Source of the DNA: Photobacterium sp. CCB-ST2H9
GTDB taxonomy: Bacteria; Pseudomonadota; Gammaproteobacteria; Enterobacterales; Vibrionaceae
DNA length: 64,000 nucleotides
Direction of reading: 5' to 3'
Assembly: GCF_023151555.2 (NCBI RefSeq)
Contig: NZ_CP100425.1
Span: 2,914,001 to 2,978,000, forward strand
The notes beneath the pieces were generated by a model. That model was given only the letters and a program-made list of their open reading frames with translations. It searched no databases and had not been told where the DNA came from. Within the stretch, counting starts at the first letter, position 1, and every line of letters begins with the position of its first letter. The position numbers were made by a program, and so were the translations under genes. Positions 1 through 8,457 of this stretch are shown here, piece by piece.

Positions 1-39
1 AAAATAATATTCCCGGCTCCCAGGAAAAACGCGAAGGTC

Positions 40-303
40 ATGAAACCAATCGCTAATATATCTGAAACTTTGAGTGTGTCTTTCAAACTGCACCTTCCAC
101 TCGTCTGTTGTTTAGTTGTATTTGCATATAAAAGTTATAGCGCTGGCATATATCACTATACGCAGCAAAAGAGGCAGCATAATGAAGCAAAAGAACGCCA
201 GTGGCAACCTCGCAGCCAAAAACACCACTTTCTTTGGCCTATCGATGAAATTAACGGAATATTACACCAAATAACGGCAAGAATTCAGAAATCATCACCA
301 TAG
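40..303 (+). CDS. Hypothetical small protein, doubtful
   Basis: An 87-residue open frame with one hydrophobic stretch near residues 17-37 (around LPLVCCLVVFAY), followed by a basic, glutamine- and histidine-rich tail. I do not recognise a family. The ribosome binding site is weak (GAAGG four bases before the ATG) and the region is AT-richer than the genes that follow. It could be a small single-span membrane protein or chance. No neighbour indicates a role. Confidence 0.25.
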   Translation: MKPIANISETLSVSFKLHLPLVCCLVVFAYKSYSAGIYHYTQQKRQHNEAKERQWQPRSQKHHFLWPIDEINGILHQITARIQKSSP

Positions 304-441
304 CGATACGTGGTCACAAAACATCCAAAACAGAGGATTTAACCAGGATAAGGCCTGAGTTTACAGTGTCAGCATAGATTTACCGGGCCTTCGGGTATAA
401 TAGCGATCCGATTTTCTTAACCGACGTCCGCGAATCATTCG

Positions 442-1176
442 ATGAAAAAAGGTTTTACGTTTAAACAATTCCACGTGGATGACCACGGTTGCGGGATGCC
501 CGTCAGTACCGACGGCGTGTTACTGGGTGCCTGGGCACAGCTCCCGCAATCCGCGATAACGCCCGGCCGCAACGCCCTGCTCGACATCGGTTGCGGCAGC
601 GGTCTGCTGGCGCTGATGGCGGCACAACGCACTCAGGCCAGTGCCCCGAAGATCCTTGCCGTTGATATTGATCCGGCAGCTGTGGCGGCAGCCCGTCAGA
701 ACTTTGCCGCTTCACCGTGGCACAACCGCCTTCAGGCCGAACAACAGGACATCCGGGAGTGGGCAGCCGCACAAGCCGCAGGTTCTTTCAGCGCGATCTG
801 GTGTAATCCGCCTTATTTCAACAGTGGTGAACAGGCCAGCTGCCAGCGCCGGGCAACCGCACGTCATACTGATACCCTGTCTCATCAGGCGCTGCTGACC
901 GGTCTCAGACATCTGCTGGCCGCAGACGGATGCGCCAGTCTGATCCTGCCACTGACCGAAGGGGAAGCTTTATTGACGATGCTGGCTGATCATCAGCTGC
1001 ACTGTCGCCGGTTGTGTCAGGTCCGGAGCACAAACGCCAAACCAGTTTCCCGTCTTTTAATCGAACTCATGCACCAGCCCGGTGACCACGAGCAGACAAC
1101 GCTGACCATCCATCAGAACGGCCAGTACTCACCGGAATTCACCGAGCTGACCCGGGCCTTCTACCTCAAACTCTGA
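442..1176 (+). CDS. trmN: tRNA1(Val) A37 N6-methyltransferase TrmN6
   Basis: A 244-residue class I methyltransferase that uses S-adenosylmethionine to methylate N6 of adenosine 37 in tRNA1(Val). The SAM-binding loop DIGCGSG lies at residues 48-54, an acidic motif (VDID) near 74-77, and the N6-adenine methylase motif NPPY at 122-125. Length matches the E. coli YfiC family. In E. coli this gene is next to srmB; here srmB follows on the same strand after about 160 bp. Identification is firm. Confidence 0.93.
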   Translation: MKKGFTFKQFHVDDHGCGMPVSTDGVLLGAWAQLPQSAITPGRNALLDIGCGSGLLALMAAQRTQASAPKILAVDIDPAAVAAARQNFAASPWHNRLQAEQQDIREWAAAQAAGSFSAIWCNPPYFNSGEQASCQRRATARHTDTLSHQALLTGLRHLLAADGCASLILPLTEGEALLTMLADHQLHCRRLCQVRSTNAKPVSRLLIELMHQPGDHEQTTLTIHQNGQYSPEFTELTRAFYLKL

Positions 1177-1247
1177 GTAAAATGGTATCCGGCAACGGCT
1201 GGCTAAGTTTTTGTGCTTTAATCGGTGATACTTGCATCAATTCACAC

Positions 1248-1253
1248 TATAAT
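1248..1253 (+). promoter_or_regulatory. Putative -10 box of the srmB promoter
   Basis: A perfect TATAAT about 85 bases upstream of the srmB start. No convincing -35 hexamer lies at 16-18 bp; the nearest TTGCAT (1232-1237) is too close. It may therefore need an activator, or it may be chance. Confidence 0.4.
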
Positions 1254-1337
1254 GCCGCCCCTTAACTGAATCACAGCAGTGCTCTGCCCGCCTCCAAGAC
1301 ATGAACGCGGGCCGCAAGCGACCGAGGAGTAAGACAG

Positions 1338-2573
1338 GTGAGAGATTTTTCCGAATTAGAGTTAGATGGCCAGCTGCTACAGGCGATTGAAGACATGGGC
1401 TTTTCCCGTCCGACCGTTGTACAGGCTGAAGCTATCCCTCATGCCCTGGATGGCCGTGACGTACTGGCTTCCGCCCCGACGGGTACCGGAAAAACTGCAG
1501 CCTTTGTGCTGCCAATGATTCAGCACCTGCAGGACTTCCCGCGCCGCAAGCCGGGTCCGGCCCGGGTTCTGATCCTGACGCCAACCCGTGAACTGGCGAT
1601 TCAGGTCGCCGAGCAGGCGAAAGCACTGGCCGCACATACCGATTTAAAGATCTTCACCATTACCGGCGGGATCTCTTACGACGAACACGCAGAGTATCTG
1701 GGCAAAACGCAGGACATCGTGGTCGCCACACCGGGCCGTCTGATGGAATACATCGAAGGGGAAAAATTCGATTGCCGCGCCATTGAATGTCTGATCCTGG
1801 ATGAAGCTGACCGCATGCTGGACATGGGCTTCGGATCTGTGGTGAAACGCGTGCATGATGAATGCCGCTGGCGCCGTCAGAGCCTGTTGTTCTCGGCAAC
1901 GCTGGAAGGCAAAGGGGTCCGTGAGTTTTCCCACACCATTTTGAATGAGCCGGTTGAAGTCAACGCCGAGCCGCCTCGTCGCGAGCGCAAGAAGATTCAG
2001 CAAGTCTATCACCGCTGTGACGACATGACGCACAAGCTGGCACTGCTGGAAAATATCCTGAAAGAGCAGGCCGAGCGCAGCATTATTTTTGTCAAAACCC
2101 GTGAGCGTCTGGCGGAACTGCGCGATCAGCTGGCGGCGATGCAAGTACCTTGCTGCTGGATTCAGGGCGAAATGGCACAGGCGAGCCGCAACAACACCAT
2201 CCGTCGTTTCAGCGAAGGGGAAGTGAATGTCCTGATCGCAACAGATGTTGCCGCGCGCGGGATCGACCTGCCGGATGTCAGCCACGTTATCAACTTCGAT
2301 ATGCCACGCACCGCGGATGTGTACCTGCACCGTATTGGCCGGACAGCACGTGCCGGTAAGAAAGGGACTGCCATCTCCCTGGTTGAAGCGCATGATCAGG
2401 CGATGATCGAACGGGTTGGCCGTTACATGAAAGAAGAAGTGCCGGAGCGGTTCATTGAAGGCATGCGCCCGAAAAACAAAAAACCGACCACGGTGAAGAA
2501 AAAGAAAAAAACCAAAGACAACAAAAAAACAGGCACCAAGAAAAAAGCGACGAAAAAGAAATCTGCGAAGTAA
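1338..2573 (+). CDS. srmB: ATP-dependent RNA helicase SrmB (DEAD-box)
   Basis: A 411-residue DEAD-box helicase that helps early assembly of the 50S ribosomal subunit by remodelling rRNA. Visible are the Q-motif region (FSRPTVVQ), Walker A APTGTGKT at residues 46-53, PTRELA, LDEAD, SAT and the C-terminal HRIGRTARAG motif. The last 35 residues are almost all lysine and threonine, a basic RNA-binding tail typical of SrmB though shorter than in E. coli. Translation starts at GTG, with GAGGAG eight bases upstream. The alignment to E. coli SrmB is close through the core. Confidence 0.93.
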   Translation: MRDFSELELDGQLLQAIEDMGFSRPTVVQAEAIPHALDGRDVLASAPTGTGKTAAFVLPMIQHLQDFPRRKPGPARVLILTPTRELAIQVAEQAKALAAHTDLKIFTITGGISYDEHAEYLGKTQDIVVATPGRLMEYIEGEKFDCRAIECLILDEADRMLDMGFGSVVKRVHDECRWRRQSLLFSATLEGKGVREFSHTILNEPVEVNAEPPRRERKKIQQVYHRCDDMTHKLALLENILKEQAERSIIFVKTRERLAELRDQLAAMQVPCCWIQGEMAQASRNNTIRRFSEGEVNVLIATDVAARGIDLPDVSHVINFDMPRTADVYLHRIGRTARAGKKGTAISLVEAHDQAMIERVGRYMKEEVPERFIEGMRPKNKKPTTVKKKKKTKDNKKTGTKKKATKKKSAK

Positions 2574-2602
2574 GCTGTCCTGTCTGCAAAACCTGAACAA
2601 CA

Positions 2603-2635
2603 AAAAGGGCCGGATGAATCATCCGGCCCTTTTTT
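2603..2635. terminator. Bidirectional terminator between srmB and yaaA
   Basis: A 10-bp stem AGGGCCGGAT/ATCCGGCCCT with loop GAATC, flanked by an A-run on the left and a T-run on the right. It can end the convergent srmB and yaaA transcripts. Confidence 0.85.
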
Positions 2636-2667
2636 CAATCATGTAAGCTGACTTCAGCTTTCTGCGA

Positions 2668-3441
2668 TTACTGTTCTTCGCGCTTGAACACCAGCTCTTT
2701 ATCCGTCGATTCTTCCGGCGAGAAATAATAGCCTGCCACATCAAATTGTTTCAGCTGTTCAACCGATGTCAGACGGTTATCGATGATATAACGCGCCATC
2801 ATACCTCGCGCTTTTTTTGCAAAGAAACTGATGACTTTGTACTGGCCGTTCTTACAGTCTTTAAAGACCGGCGTCACCACCTTCCCTTTGAGCGATTTCG
2901 GCTTCACCGCTTTAAAATATTCGTTTGAAGCCAGATTGATCAGGATATCGTCACCCTGCTCCGCCAGTGCGGTATTCAGTTTATCCGTGATGATGTTATC
3001 CCAGAACTGATACAGATTGGCACCGCGGCCGTTTGCCAGCCGGGTTCCCATCTCCAGCCGGTAAGGCTGCATCAGATCCAGCGGACGCAACAGGCCATAT
3101 AAACCAGACAGCATCCGTAAATGTTGCTGTGCAAAAGTAAAATCTTCCTCGCGCATGCTTTCGGCTTCCAGCCCGGTGTACACGTCACCTTTAAATGCCA
3201 GAATCGCCTGTCGGGCGTTAGCCGGCGCAAAATCAGGCTGCCACTCAGCAAAACGTGCGGCATTCAGACCCGCGATTTTGTCACTCACCTTCATCAGGCT
3301 GGCAATATCCATCGGAGTCAGCGTCCGGCAGACCTCGATCAGCTCCGCGGAGTGATCCAAGAGTTCAGGCTGAGTATAAGTTTCTGTCGCCAAAGGCGAT
3401 TCATAATCCAGCGTTTTGGCAGGCGAGACCACAATCAGCAT
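2668..3441 (-). CDS. yaaA: Peroxide stress protein YaaA (UPF0246)
   Basis: A 257-residue member of the YaaA/UPF0246 family. In E. coli YaaA is induced by OxyR and limits free intracellular iron and DNA damage under hydrogen peroxide. The N-terminal [15 protein letters not shown] and the [23 protein letters not shown] region are family hallmarks, and the length is normal. The ATG has AGGAAA about nine bases upstream. The symporter gene lies upstream on the same strand but a terminator separates them. No OxyR site was identified. Confidence 0.92.
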   Translation of the reverse strand: MLIVVSPAKTLDYESPLATETYTQPELLDHSAELIEVCRTLTPMDIASLMKVSDKIAGLNAARFAEWQPDFAPANARQAILAFKGDVYTGLEAESMREEDFTFAQQHLRMLSGLYGLLRPLDLMQPYRLEMGTRLANGRGANLYQFWDNIITDKLNTALAEQGDDILINLASNEYFKAVKPKSLKGKVVTPVFKDCKNGQYKVISFFAKKARGMMARYIIDNRLTSVEQLKQFDVAGYYFSPEESTDKELVFKREEQ

Positions 3442-3491
3442 TTTTCGATTTCCTGTGCGTTAAACTGCCTCAAAGAGTACCATTTCGGCAT

Positions 3492-3523
3492 AAAAAAACC
3501 ACGTACAACCCACGTGGTTTTTG
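3492..3523 (-). terminator. Terminator of the alanine symporter gene
   Basis: Stem AAAACCACGT/ACGTGGTTTT with a 7-base loop and a U-tract on the minus strand, 23 bp beyond the stop codon of the symporter gene. It also carries T residues on the plus strand. Confidence 0.8.
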
Positions 3524-3545
3524 CTTTCTCTGTCATCGGTCGGAC

Positions 3546-4976
3546 CTATCGTTCCGGAGAACGGGTCCAGATTTCTTCGTCCAACTGAGCATGCAGCTCA
3601 GGATACTGGCGGCTGTCAAAGGTCGGTACCTTACCCAGCGAGAGCTGAGCGTTATAGTCTCTGGCCAGCTTCACCACAGTGCCGGACATCAGCACAATCG
3701 CAATCAGGTTAATAATGGCCATCATGCCCATTGAAATATCGGCCATGGTCCAGACCGTCGGCAATTCAGCCAGCGCCCCGAACATCACCATCCCCAGCAC
3801 AACCAGACGGAAGATAGCCAGACCCGCCTTGTGGTTATGCTCCAGGAAGATCAGATTGGTTTCCGCATAGGAGTAATTGGCCACCAGCGATGTAAAGGCA
3901 AACAAAAAGATCGCAATGGCGATAAAGATTTCACCCCAGCCGCCAACCTGAGAAGACAGCGCCCGCTGCGTCAGTTCAATGCCAGTCACTTCACTGTGGG
4001 GAACGTATTCGCCCGAAATCAGAATAATCGCAACCGTGGCACTGCAGATGACGATGGTATCGGTGAACACCCCCAGCATCTGGACATACCCCTGAGACGC
4101 CGGATGCGGCGGATAAGGCGTGGCAGATGCCGCCGCGTTGGGGGCAGATCCCATCCCGGCTTCATTCGAAAACAGACCGCGCTTGAGGCCGTTGATCATC
4201 CCCTGCGCGATGGTATACCCCAGCGCGCCTGAAGCGGCTTCTTCCAGACCGAATGCACTGCGGAAAATCAACGCCAGCACGGATGGCACCTGTTCGATAT
4301 TCATCGCCACGACGACCAGCGCCAGTGCCAGATAACAAATCGCCATGACCGGAACCAGAATTTCTGCCGTCCGGGCGATGGTCCGCATTCCGCCGAAAAT
4401 AATAAAGCCGGTCAGCGCGACCAGAACCATCCCCACCACAAGCGGTTGCCAGCCAAAGGCCACGTTCATCGCTTTGGCAATTGAGTTGGCCTGCACAGCA
4501 TTGAAAACCAGACCAAACGCAATAATCAGGAAGATAGAGAAGACCACGCCCATCCAGCGCATGCCCAGCCCTTTTTCCATGTAATAGGCTGGCCCGCCGC
4601 GGTAGTTACCGTCATCATCGCGGGTTTTATACAGCTGAGCCAGTGCACTTTCTGCAAAAGCGGTTGCCATCCCCAGCATCGCAATCAGCCACATCCAGAA
4701 AATCGCACCCGGCCCGCCGAGCGTCAGTGCCACGGCCACACCGGCCATGTTGCCGGTTCCGACCCGGGCTGCCAGACTGGTACACAACGCCTGAAATGAA
4801 GAAATACCCGCCGCATCAGATTTACGGCTGTTCTTCATGACCTGAAACATGTGCAGAAAATGGCGGAACTGAATAAAGCCCAACCGGTAGGTAAAAAAGA
4901 TCCCAACCCCGATCAATAAATAAATCAGGACCGATCCCCACAGAAGATCATTCAGGAAATTTAGCTGACTTGTCAC
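3546..4976 (-). CDS. Alanine/glycine:cation symporter (AgcS/YaaJ)
   Basis: A 476-residue inner-membrane sodium/amino-acid symporter of the AGCS family, the same length as E. coli YaaJ. The signatures SFQALCTSLAARVGTGNMAGVA and GLFSNEAGMGSAPNAAA are present, with about ten hydrophobic helices. It imports alanine or glycine with sodium. Translation begins at GTG with AAGGGG upstream. In E. coli yaaA and yaaJ are also neighbours, just downstream of thrABC; here thrABC lies about 6 kb away. The substrate is inferred from the family. Confidence 0.9.
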   Translation of the reverse strand: MTSQLNFLNDLLWGSVLIYLLIGVGIFFTYRLGFIQFRHFLHMFQVMKNSRKSDAAGISSFQALCTSLAARVGTGNMAGVAVALTLGGPGAIFWMWLIAMLGMATAFAESALAQLYKTRDDDGNYRGGPAYYMEKGLGMRWMGVVFSIFLIIAFGLVFNAVQANSIAKAMNVAFGWQPLVVGMVLVALTGFIIFGGMRTIARTAEILVPVMAICYLALALVVVAMNIEQVPSVLALIFRSAFGLEEAASGALGYTIAQGMINGLKRGLFSNEAGMGSAPNAAASATPYPPHPASQGYVQMLGVFTDTIVICSATVAIILISGEYVPHSEVTGIELTQRALSSQVGGWGEIFIAIAIFLFAFTSLVANYSYAETNLIFLEHNHKAGLAIFRLVVLGMVMFGALAELPTVWTMADISMGMMAIINLIAIVLMSGTVVKLARDYNAQLSLGKVPTFDSRQYPELHAQLDEEIWTRSPER

Positions 4977-5400
4977 TTCAACCCCTTAGCGTACTCATCG
5001 CCCTGCTTAACCACCCACCCGACAATGCGAGTCGGTATGAATTCATTCAGCTTTCATCACAGTATAGGCCGCTCTCAGGTCACGAAATCGCGTGTTCCTG
5101 AAAAGCGCCAGCTCAGGGCTTTCCGGTCTTCCCTGCCCGGCACTGATGAAAACCTGAGCGATGATGATGAGTTAGTTCTCAAAAATCAATGGCGTCCGTG
5201 AAAAAGTGAGTGTTTGAGGGGTCTGGAGCCCACTGGACCAACCATTGCCCGATTTCAGGGCAATGAACGAGTTTCACAAATAGGTAACAAATGCGAAATG
5301 GTTCAATTTTATTCTAAGTCATATTGTGATATTTAACTGATGACCAAGGGGCAATATGCTCCCTGATCTGAGCGATACTCAGGATTGAGCGAGGTGCACT
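4977..5400. other. Intergenic region, symporter/DUF3545 divergent
   Basis: About 420 bp between divergent genes, so it should hold both promoters. A 7-bp hairpin ATTGCCC/GGGCAAT sits at about 5245-5265. I looked for a glycine riboswitch on the minus strand, since Vibrio glycine symporter genes can carry one, and found no recognisable aptamer core. Confidence 0.5.
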
Positions 5401-5580
5401 ATGGATAGCTTCGGATTCGACAATATACTTGAAAGCGATTTACCCCGCCGTAATTCACGCAGTAAGCCGGTAAAACGGAAATGGCGGGAAATTGAAGCAC
5501 TGAAAGATAAACAGCGCCTGAAAAAGGAACTTCAGGAAATCGACATCTTACATGAGTTCACCGACGAGGTGGACATCTGA
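5401..5580 (+). CDS. DUF3545 family protein
   Basis: A 59-residue protein starting MDSFGFDN, with a basic centre (RSKPVKRKWREIEALKDKQRL) that looks alpha-helical and an acidic C-terminus. This matches the small DUF3545 family found in Vibrionaceae, whose function is unknown. It is preceded by GAGCGAGG about eight bases upstream and followed by a hairpin terminator. The centre could form a short coiled coil or bind nucleic acid, but that is inference. Confidence 0.8.
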   Translation: MDSFGFDNILESDLPRRNSRSKPVKRKWREIEALKDKQRLKKELQEIDILHEFTDEVDI

Positions 5581-5613
5581 GATCCGGGTTGTACAATACG
5601 CCAGATAACGAAC

Positions 5614-5636
5614 AGCACCGGCACCCCGCCGGTGCT
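5614..5636. terminator. Hairpin between DUF3545 and hemerythrin genes
   Basis: Perfect 9-bp stem AGCACCGGC/GCCGGTGCT with loop ACCCC between convergent genes. The T-run is short, so termination strength is uncertain. Confidence 0.6.
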
Positions 5637-5655
5637 TCTACAATGAAATAGCAAT

Positions 5656-6195
5656 TTATTCTTCCGGCTCCAGGCGTCGTGCCAGTTCCCGGTATTGGGC
5701 CGACACCTCTTGGCCAAAGAGCGGATCACTCAGGCAATCCTGATATTCACTCTCAACAGCGGCCCAGTCGGCTGATGTAAAGCGTTTACGAATGGCCGGA
5801 AACACCTGTTTCTCCTCCATCTCCAGATGCTGTTTCTGCCGTTCAACAAACACATTCAGCTTGTCAGCAAACACGTCCAGCGGGATCACGGCATCCATCA
5901 GAATCATGTCGACCGTCTCCGCAAACTCTGCGGTCAGAGCCGCCAGCTCGAGGTGTTCCGCTTCCAGATCCAGAATGCGCTGCTCATTACCGTAATGATT
6001 GATGTAGTAGTGATAAATTACATCCTCTTTGGGATGATGGTAGTGCTCAGCCTGATTCTGCAGATAAGTCACAATATCGCGAATAAGTTGATAATTCACT
6101 TCATGACCTTCCCTGATCGCAGTCAGTTTAGTGCGTAACAACCTGAGCAGACGGCTAATATAACCATGTTCGGTGTGAATACTGTCCAATAGCAT
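5656..6195 (-). CDS. Hemerythrin domain-containing protein
   Basis: A 179-residue four-helix hemerythrin-like (HHE) protein. Candidate di-iron ligands are the histidine in IHTEHG, HHPKED, the EHLELA glutamate/histidine and HLEMEE near residue 130. Such proteins bind oxygen, nitric oxide or iron in the cytoplasm; no signal peptide is visible. The start is supported by GGGAGG seven bases upstream of ATG. It is a single-gene unit, convergent with the DUF3545 gene. It lacks the N-terminal cysteine region of YtfE/RIC, so a role in Fe-S repair is not implied. Confidence 0.85.
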   Translation of the reverse strand: MLLDSIHTEHGYISRLLRLLRTKLTAIREGHEVNYQLIRDIVTYLQNQAEHYHHPKEDVIYHYYINHYGNEQRILDLEAEHLELAALTAEFAETVDMILMDAVIPLDVFADKLNVFVERQKQHLEMEEKQVFPAIRKRFTSADWAAVESEYQDCLSDPLFGQEVSAQYRELARRLEPEE

Positions 6196-6275
6196 TTCGA
6201 CCTCCCGGGCACTAACTTTCCAGCTTTAAGTGTAAACCGGGCTGCCGAAATGGGTTTGATCCAGATTAGGTTGGC

Positions 6276-6977
6276 TTAAATTTGTGCAGGTATTTGCCAG
6301 TCAATCTCACTTTTATGAATTTTTCTCAGCCATTGATTTGCCTGAGAAAAGTGTCGGCAGCCGAAAAAGCCGCGATAAGCAGACAAAGGTGACGGATGTG
6401 CAGCTTCAAGCACACAGTGTTTTTCACGGTCGATATGTTTGCCTTTCTTTTGAGCATGAGCGCCCCAAAGCAGAAAAACCAGACCTTCCCGATGCTCATT
6501 CAGACTGGCGATGACCTGATCGGTAAAGGTTTCCCAGCCAAATTTACTGTGAGAGTGGGCTTTTCCCTGTTCAACAGTCAGCACCGTATTGAGCAACAGA
6601 ACACCCTGTTCCGCCCAGTATTGCAAACAGCCATGCTCTGGGATGGTAAAATTTTCGATATCCGTCGCCAGTTCTTTGTACATATTGGCCAGCGAAGGCG
6701 GTACCTTCACGCCCGGCTGCACTGAAAAACTCAGGCCGTGTGCCTGACCGGGACCATGGTATGGATCCTGTCCCAGGATCACCACCTTCACCTGCTCAAA
6801 TGGCGTGGCCTCAAAAGCACTGAAAACAGAGGCTTCGGGCGGATAAATTGCTTTTCCTGCTGCCCTTTCCTCAGCGACCCGGGCTTCTGCCTGCTGAAGA
6901 TAGGTTTGCTGGCGTTCCTGTTGTAAGAATTGTGCCCAGTCAAAAGGGGCAGAAAAAGATGTTTCCGGGGCAGACAT
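6276..6977 (-). CDS. ung: Uracil-DNA glycosylase
   Basis: A 233-residue family 1 uracil-DNA glycosylase that removes uracil from DNA as the first step of base-excision repair. The catalytic water-activating motif GQDPYHG spans residues 69-75 with Asp71, and the DNA-intercalation motif [11 protein letters not shown] lies near residues 187-197. AGGAG precedes the ATG. The neighbouring grcA is transcribed away from it, an arrangement seen in other gamma-proteobacteria. Confidence 0.96.
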   Translation of the reverse strand: MSAPETSFSAPFDWAQFLQQERQQTYLQQAEARVAEERAAGKAIYPPEASVFSAFEATPFEQVKVVILGQDPYHGPGQAHGLSFSVQPGVKVPPSLANMYKELATDIENFTIPEHGCLQYWAEQGVLLLNTVLTVEQGKAHSHSKFGWETFTDQVIASLNEHREGLVFLLWGAHAQKKGKHIDREKHCVLEAAHPSPLSAYRGFFGCRHFSQANQWLRKIHKSEIDWQIPAQI

Positions 6978-7398
6978 GTCGGCTCCTGCTGCACGTACTC
7001 AGTTCATGAGCCGACATTTTACCTGAATCTTGCGGTGTGGCTATTCGGTTGCGGATTTCGGGCGGCTCATCGGTCCAACGGGCGTGCGCCAGTGGCCCCG
7101 GCCCTGGATCGGGCGGTTTGCCTGTGGCAGACGGGCACAATGATGAATACAGGTTGTGGTGGCTGGCAAAGCAGATGCTCTCATGATGATTTCCTCACAA
7201 ATCAGGTCTGAACATTACAATGAAAGAACAATGCCAACTTTTCCTGCCTGACAAACAGCCTGTCTTTACAGCGATTTCGCGGCATCTTACTGCTTATTAA
7301 GCGACCACTCAGTTGTATGATTTATATTCTCCGCCCCAATCATGCGCATTTTTGCGCGTCATTTGTGCAGTGGATACCGTCTTGGGGGCGCAACCCGG
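6978..7398. other. Long intergenic region between ung and grcA
   Basis: About 420 bp with no supportable gene. The left half is GC-rich with imperfect inverted repeats around 7080-7140; the right half is AT-richer. Short open frames on both strands have no family resemblance and no convincing ribosome binding sites. It presumably contains the ung promoter. Confidence 0.4.
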
Positions 7399-7412
7399 TT
7401 GATACAGATCAA
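7399..7412. promoter_or_regulatory. FNR box of grcA
   Basis: TTGATACAGATCAA is a perfect match to the FNR consensus TTGAT-N4-ATCAA. Its centre (7405.5) is 40.5 bp upstream of the start point expected from the -10 box at 7434-7439, the spacing of a class II FNR-activated promoter. E. coli grcA (yfiD) is also FNR-activated. Confidence 0.88.
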
Positions 7413-7433
7413 ATGCCCGGTGGCACAACGCGG

Positions 7434-7439
7434 TAGGAT
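7434..7439 (+). promoter_or_regulatory. -10 box of the grcA promoter
   Basis: TAGGAT, with transcription predicted to start near 7446. No good -35 hexamer is seen, as expected where FNR overlaps the -35 region. Confidence 0.6.
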
Positions 7440-7511
7440 GCCATTGAGGCAGACCGCAGTGTCTGACCTGAAATCCTTTCATTGTCGATATAACACTCTC
7501 AAGGAGCTGCC

Positions 7512-7889
7512 ATGATCAAAGGCATTCAAATCACCCAAGCGGCCAACCCACAATTGCTGAATTCGATCTGGCTGCTGGATACGGACAATGGCACAGCCCG
7601 TTGTCTGTGTGCCGCAGAAAACTTCAGCACCGAGCAGGAAGTTCCGGCTGCCGAACTGGGCGAATTTGAATACCGTGAATTGCCTGTTGAACAGGCGCCA
7701 CGGATTGAAGGCGGTCAGCACCTGAACGTCAATGTACTCAAGCGTGAAACGCTGGAAGATGCCGTCGCACACCCTGAAAAATATCCGCAGCTGACCATTC
7801 GTGTCTCGGGCTATGCGGTACGTTTCAACTCGCTGACGCCAGAGCAGCAACGTGATGTGATTGCCCGTACCTTTACAGACACGCTGTAA
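7512..7889 (+). CDS. grcA: Autonomous glycyl radical cofactor GrcA
   Basis: A 125-residue protein that replaces the damaged C-terminal glycyl-radical domain of pyruvate formate-lyase, restoring activity after oxygen damage. The radical motif [17 protein letters not shown] places the radical on Gly100. AAGGAG lies seven bases before the ATG. The perfect FNR site upstream indicates induction without oxygen, which fits the role. The arrangement with ung is conserved in related bacteria. Confidence 0.96.
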   Translation: MIKGIQITQAANPQLLNSIWLLDTDNGTARCLCAAENFSTEQEVPAAELGEFEYRELPVEQAPRIEGGQHLNVNVLKRETLEDAVAHPEKYPQLTIRVSGYAVRFNSLTPEQQRDVIARTFTDTL

Positions 7890-7914
7890 GGCTTCGCCGA
7901 GCCACTGTAACAAC

Positions 7915-7948
7915 AAAAACGCCGCAGCTTTCTGAGCGGCGGCGTTTT
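7915..7948. terminator. Terminator between grcA and the PhnA-like gene
   Basis: Stem ACGCCGC/GCGGCGT with A- and T-runs on the two sides, between convergent genes. Confidence 0.75.
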
Positions 7949-7975
7949 CTTTTCGGTGTGAATCTCAGCGCTGAA

Positions 7976-8317
7976 TCAGGCTTTTTTCACAAACTCTGAT
8001 TTCAGCATCATGGCACCGATACCATCGATCTTACAGTCGATGTTGTGGTCACCGTCAACCAGACGGTTGATCTTCACTTTGGTTCCCACCTTCGCAACTG
8101 AAGAAGAACCTTTGACTTTCAGGTCTTTAATCAGGGTGACAAAGTCACCTTCCTGCAGGACATTGCCGTTCGAGTCTTTCACAACCAGCGCATCCGGATC
8201 TACAGCGACTTCACCCTGGATCCACTCATGGCCACATTCCGGACAGATCAACATGTCCTGATCTTCATAGACATAAGACGAATTGCACTCTGGGCAAGGA
8301 GGTAAGGTATCACTCAT
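7976..8317 (-). CDS. Zinc ribbon protein, PhnA/YjdM family
   Basis: A 113-residue protein with an N-terminal zinc ribbon (CPEC followed about 17 residues later by CPEC, then GHEW) and the PhnA C-terminal domain ([26 protein letters not shown]). Despite the historical name PhnA, the family is not a phosphonate hydrolase and its role is unknown. The ATG at 8317 is preferred; a TTG six bases upstream is an alternative. It stands alone between a bidirectional terminator and the divergent sulP gene. Confidence 0.85.
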   Translation of the reverse strand: MSDTLPPCPECNSSYVYEDQDMLICPECGHEWIQGEVAVDPDALVVKDSNGNVLQEGDFVTLIKDLKVKGSSSVAKVGTKVKINRLVDGDHNIDCKIDGIGAMMLKSEFVKKA

Positions 8318-8394
8318 GCTCAACGGTCTCTCTTTTATAAAAGTATCAACTTAAGGATATTCGCCCAGCGAGGTCTTGCCAATGCTGGATGATA

Positions 8395-8423
8395 TTGCCA
8401 CCACATTATAATGTAATTATCAT
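8395..8423 (+). promoter_or_regulatory. Predicted sigma-70 promoter of sulP
   Basis: TTGCCA (8395-8400), a 17-bp spacer and TATCAT (8418-8423), giving a start near 8430 and a leader of about 28 bases. A direct repeat covers the -10 box. Confidence 0.6.
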
Positions 8424-8433
8424 TAAATTATCA
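8416..8433. repeat. Direct repeat over the sulP -10 box, putative operator
   Basis: ATTATCA at 8416-8422 and again at 8427-8433, an exact 11-bp period. Ribbon-helix-helix repressors often bind tandem half-sites at about this spacing. A similar repeat lies upstream of the ribbon-helix-helix gene at the far end of sulP. Confidence 0.45.
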
Positions 8434-8457
8434 CTTCATTTGCTATCCGGGTCGGAC

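Noticed and set aside
1644..2603. 319-codon minus-strand frame across srmB
   Set aside because: It is the antisense shadow of the DEAD-box gene and has the composition expected of such a shadow.
4977..5330. Possible glycine riboswitch upstream of the alanine/glycine symporter
   Set aside because: Some Vibrio symporter genes carry one, but the minus strand shows no glycine aptamer core (no GCCGAAGG-like element with matching stems).
6930..7211. 93-codon plus-strand frame overlapping the start of ung
   Set aside because: It begins inside ung in antisense and has cysteine/glycine/arginine-rich composition typical of chance frames.
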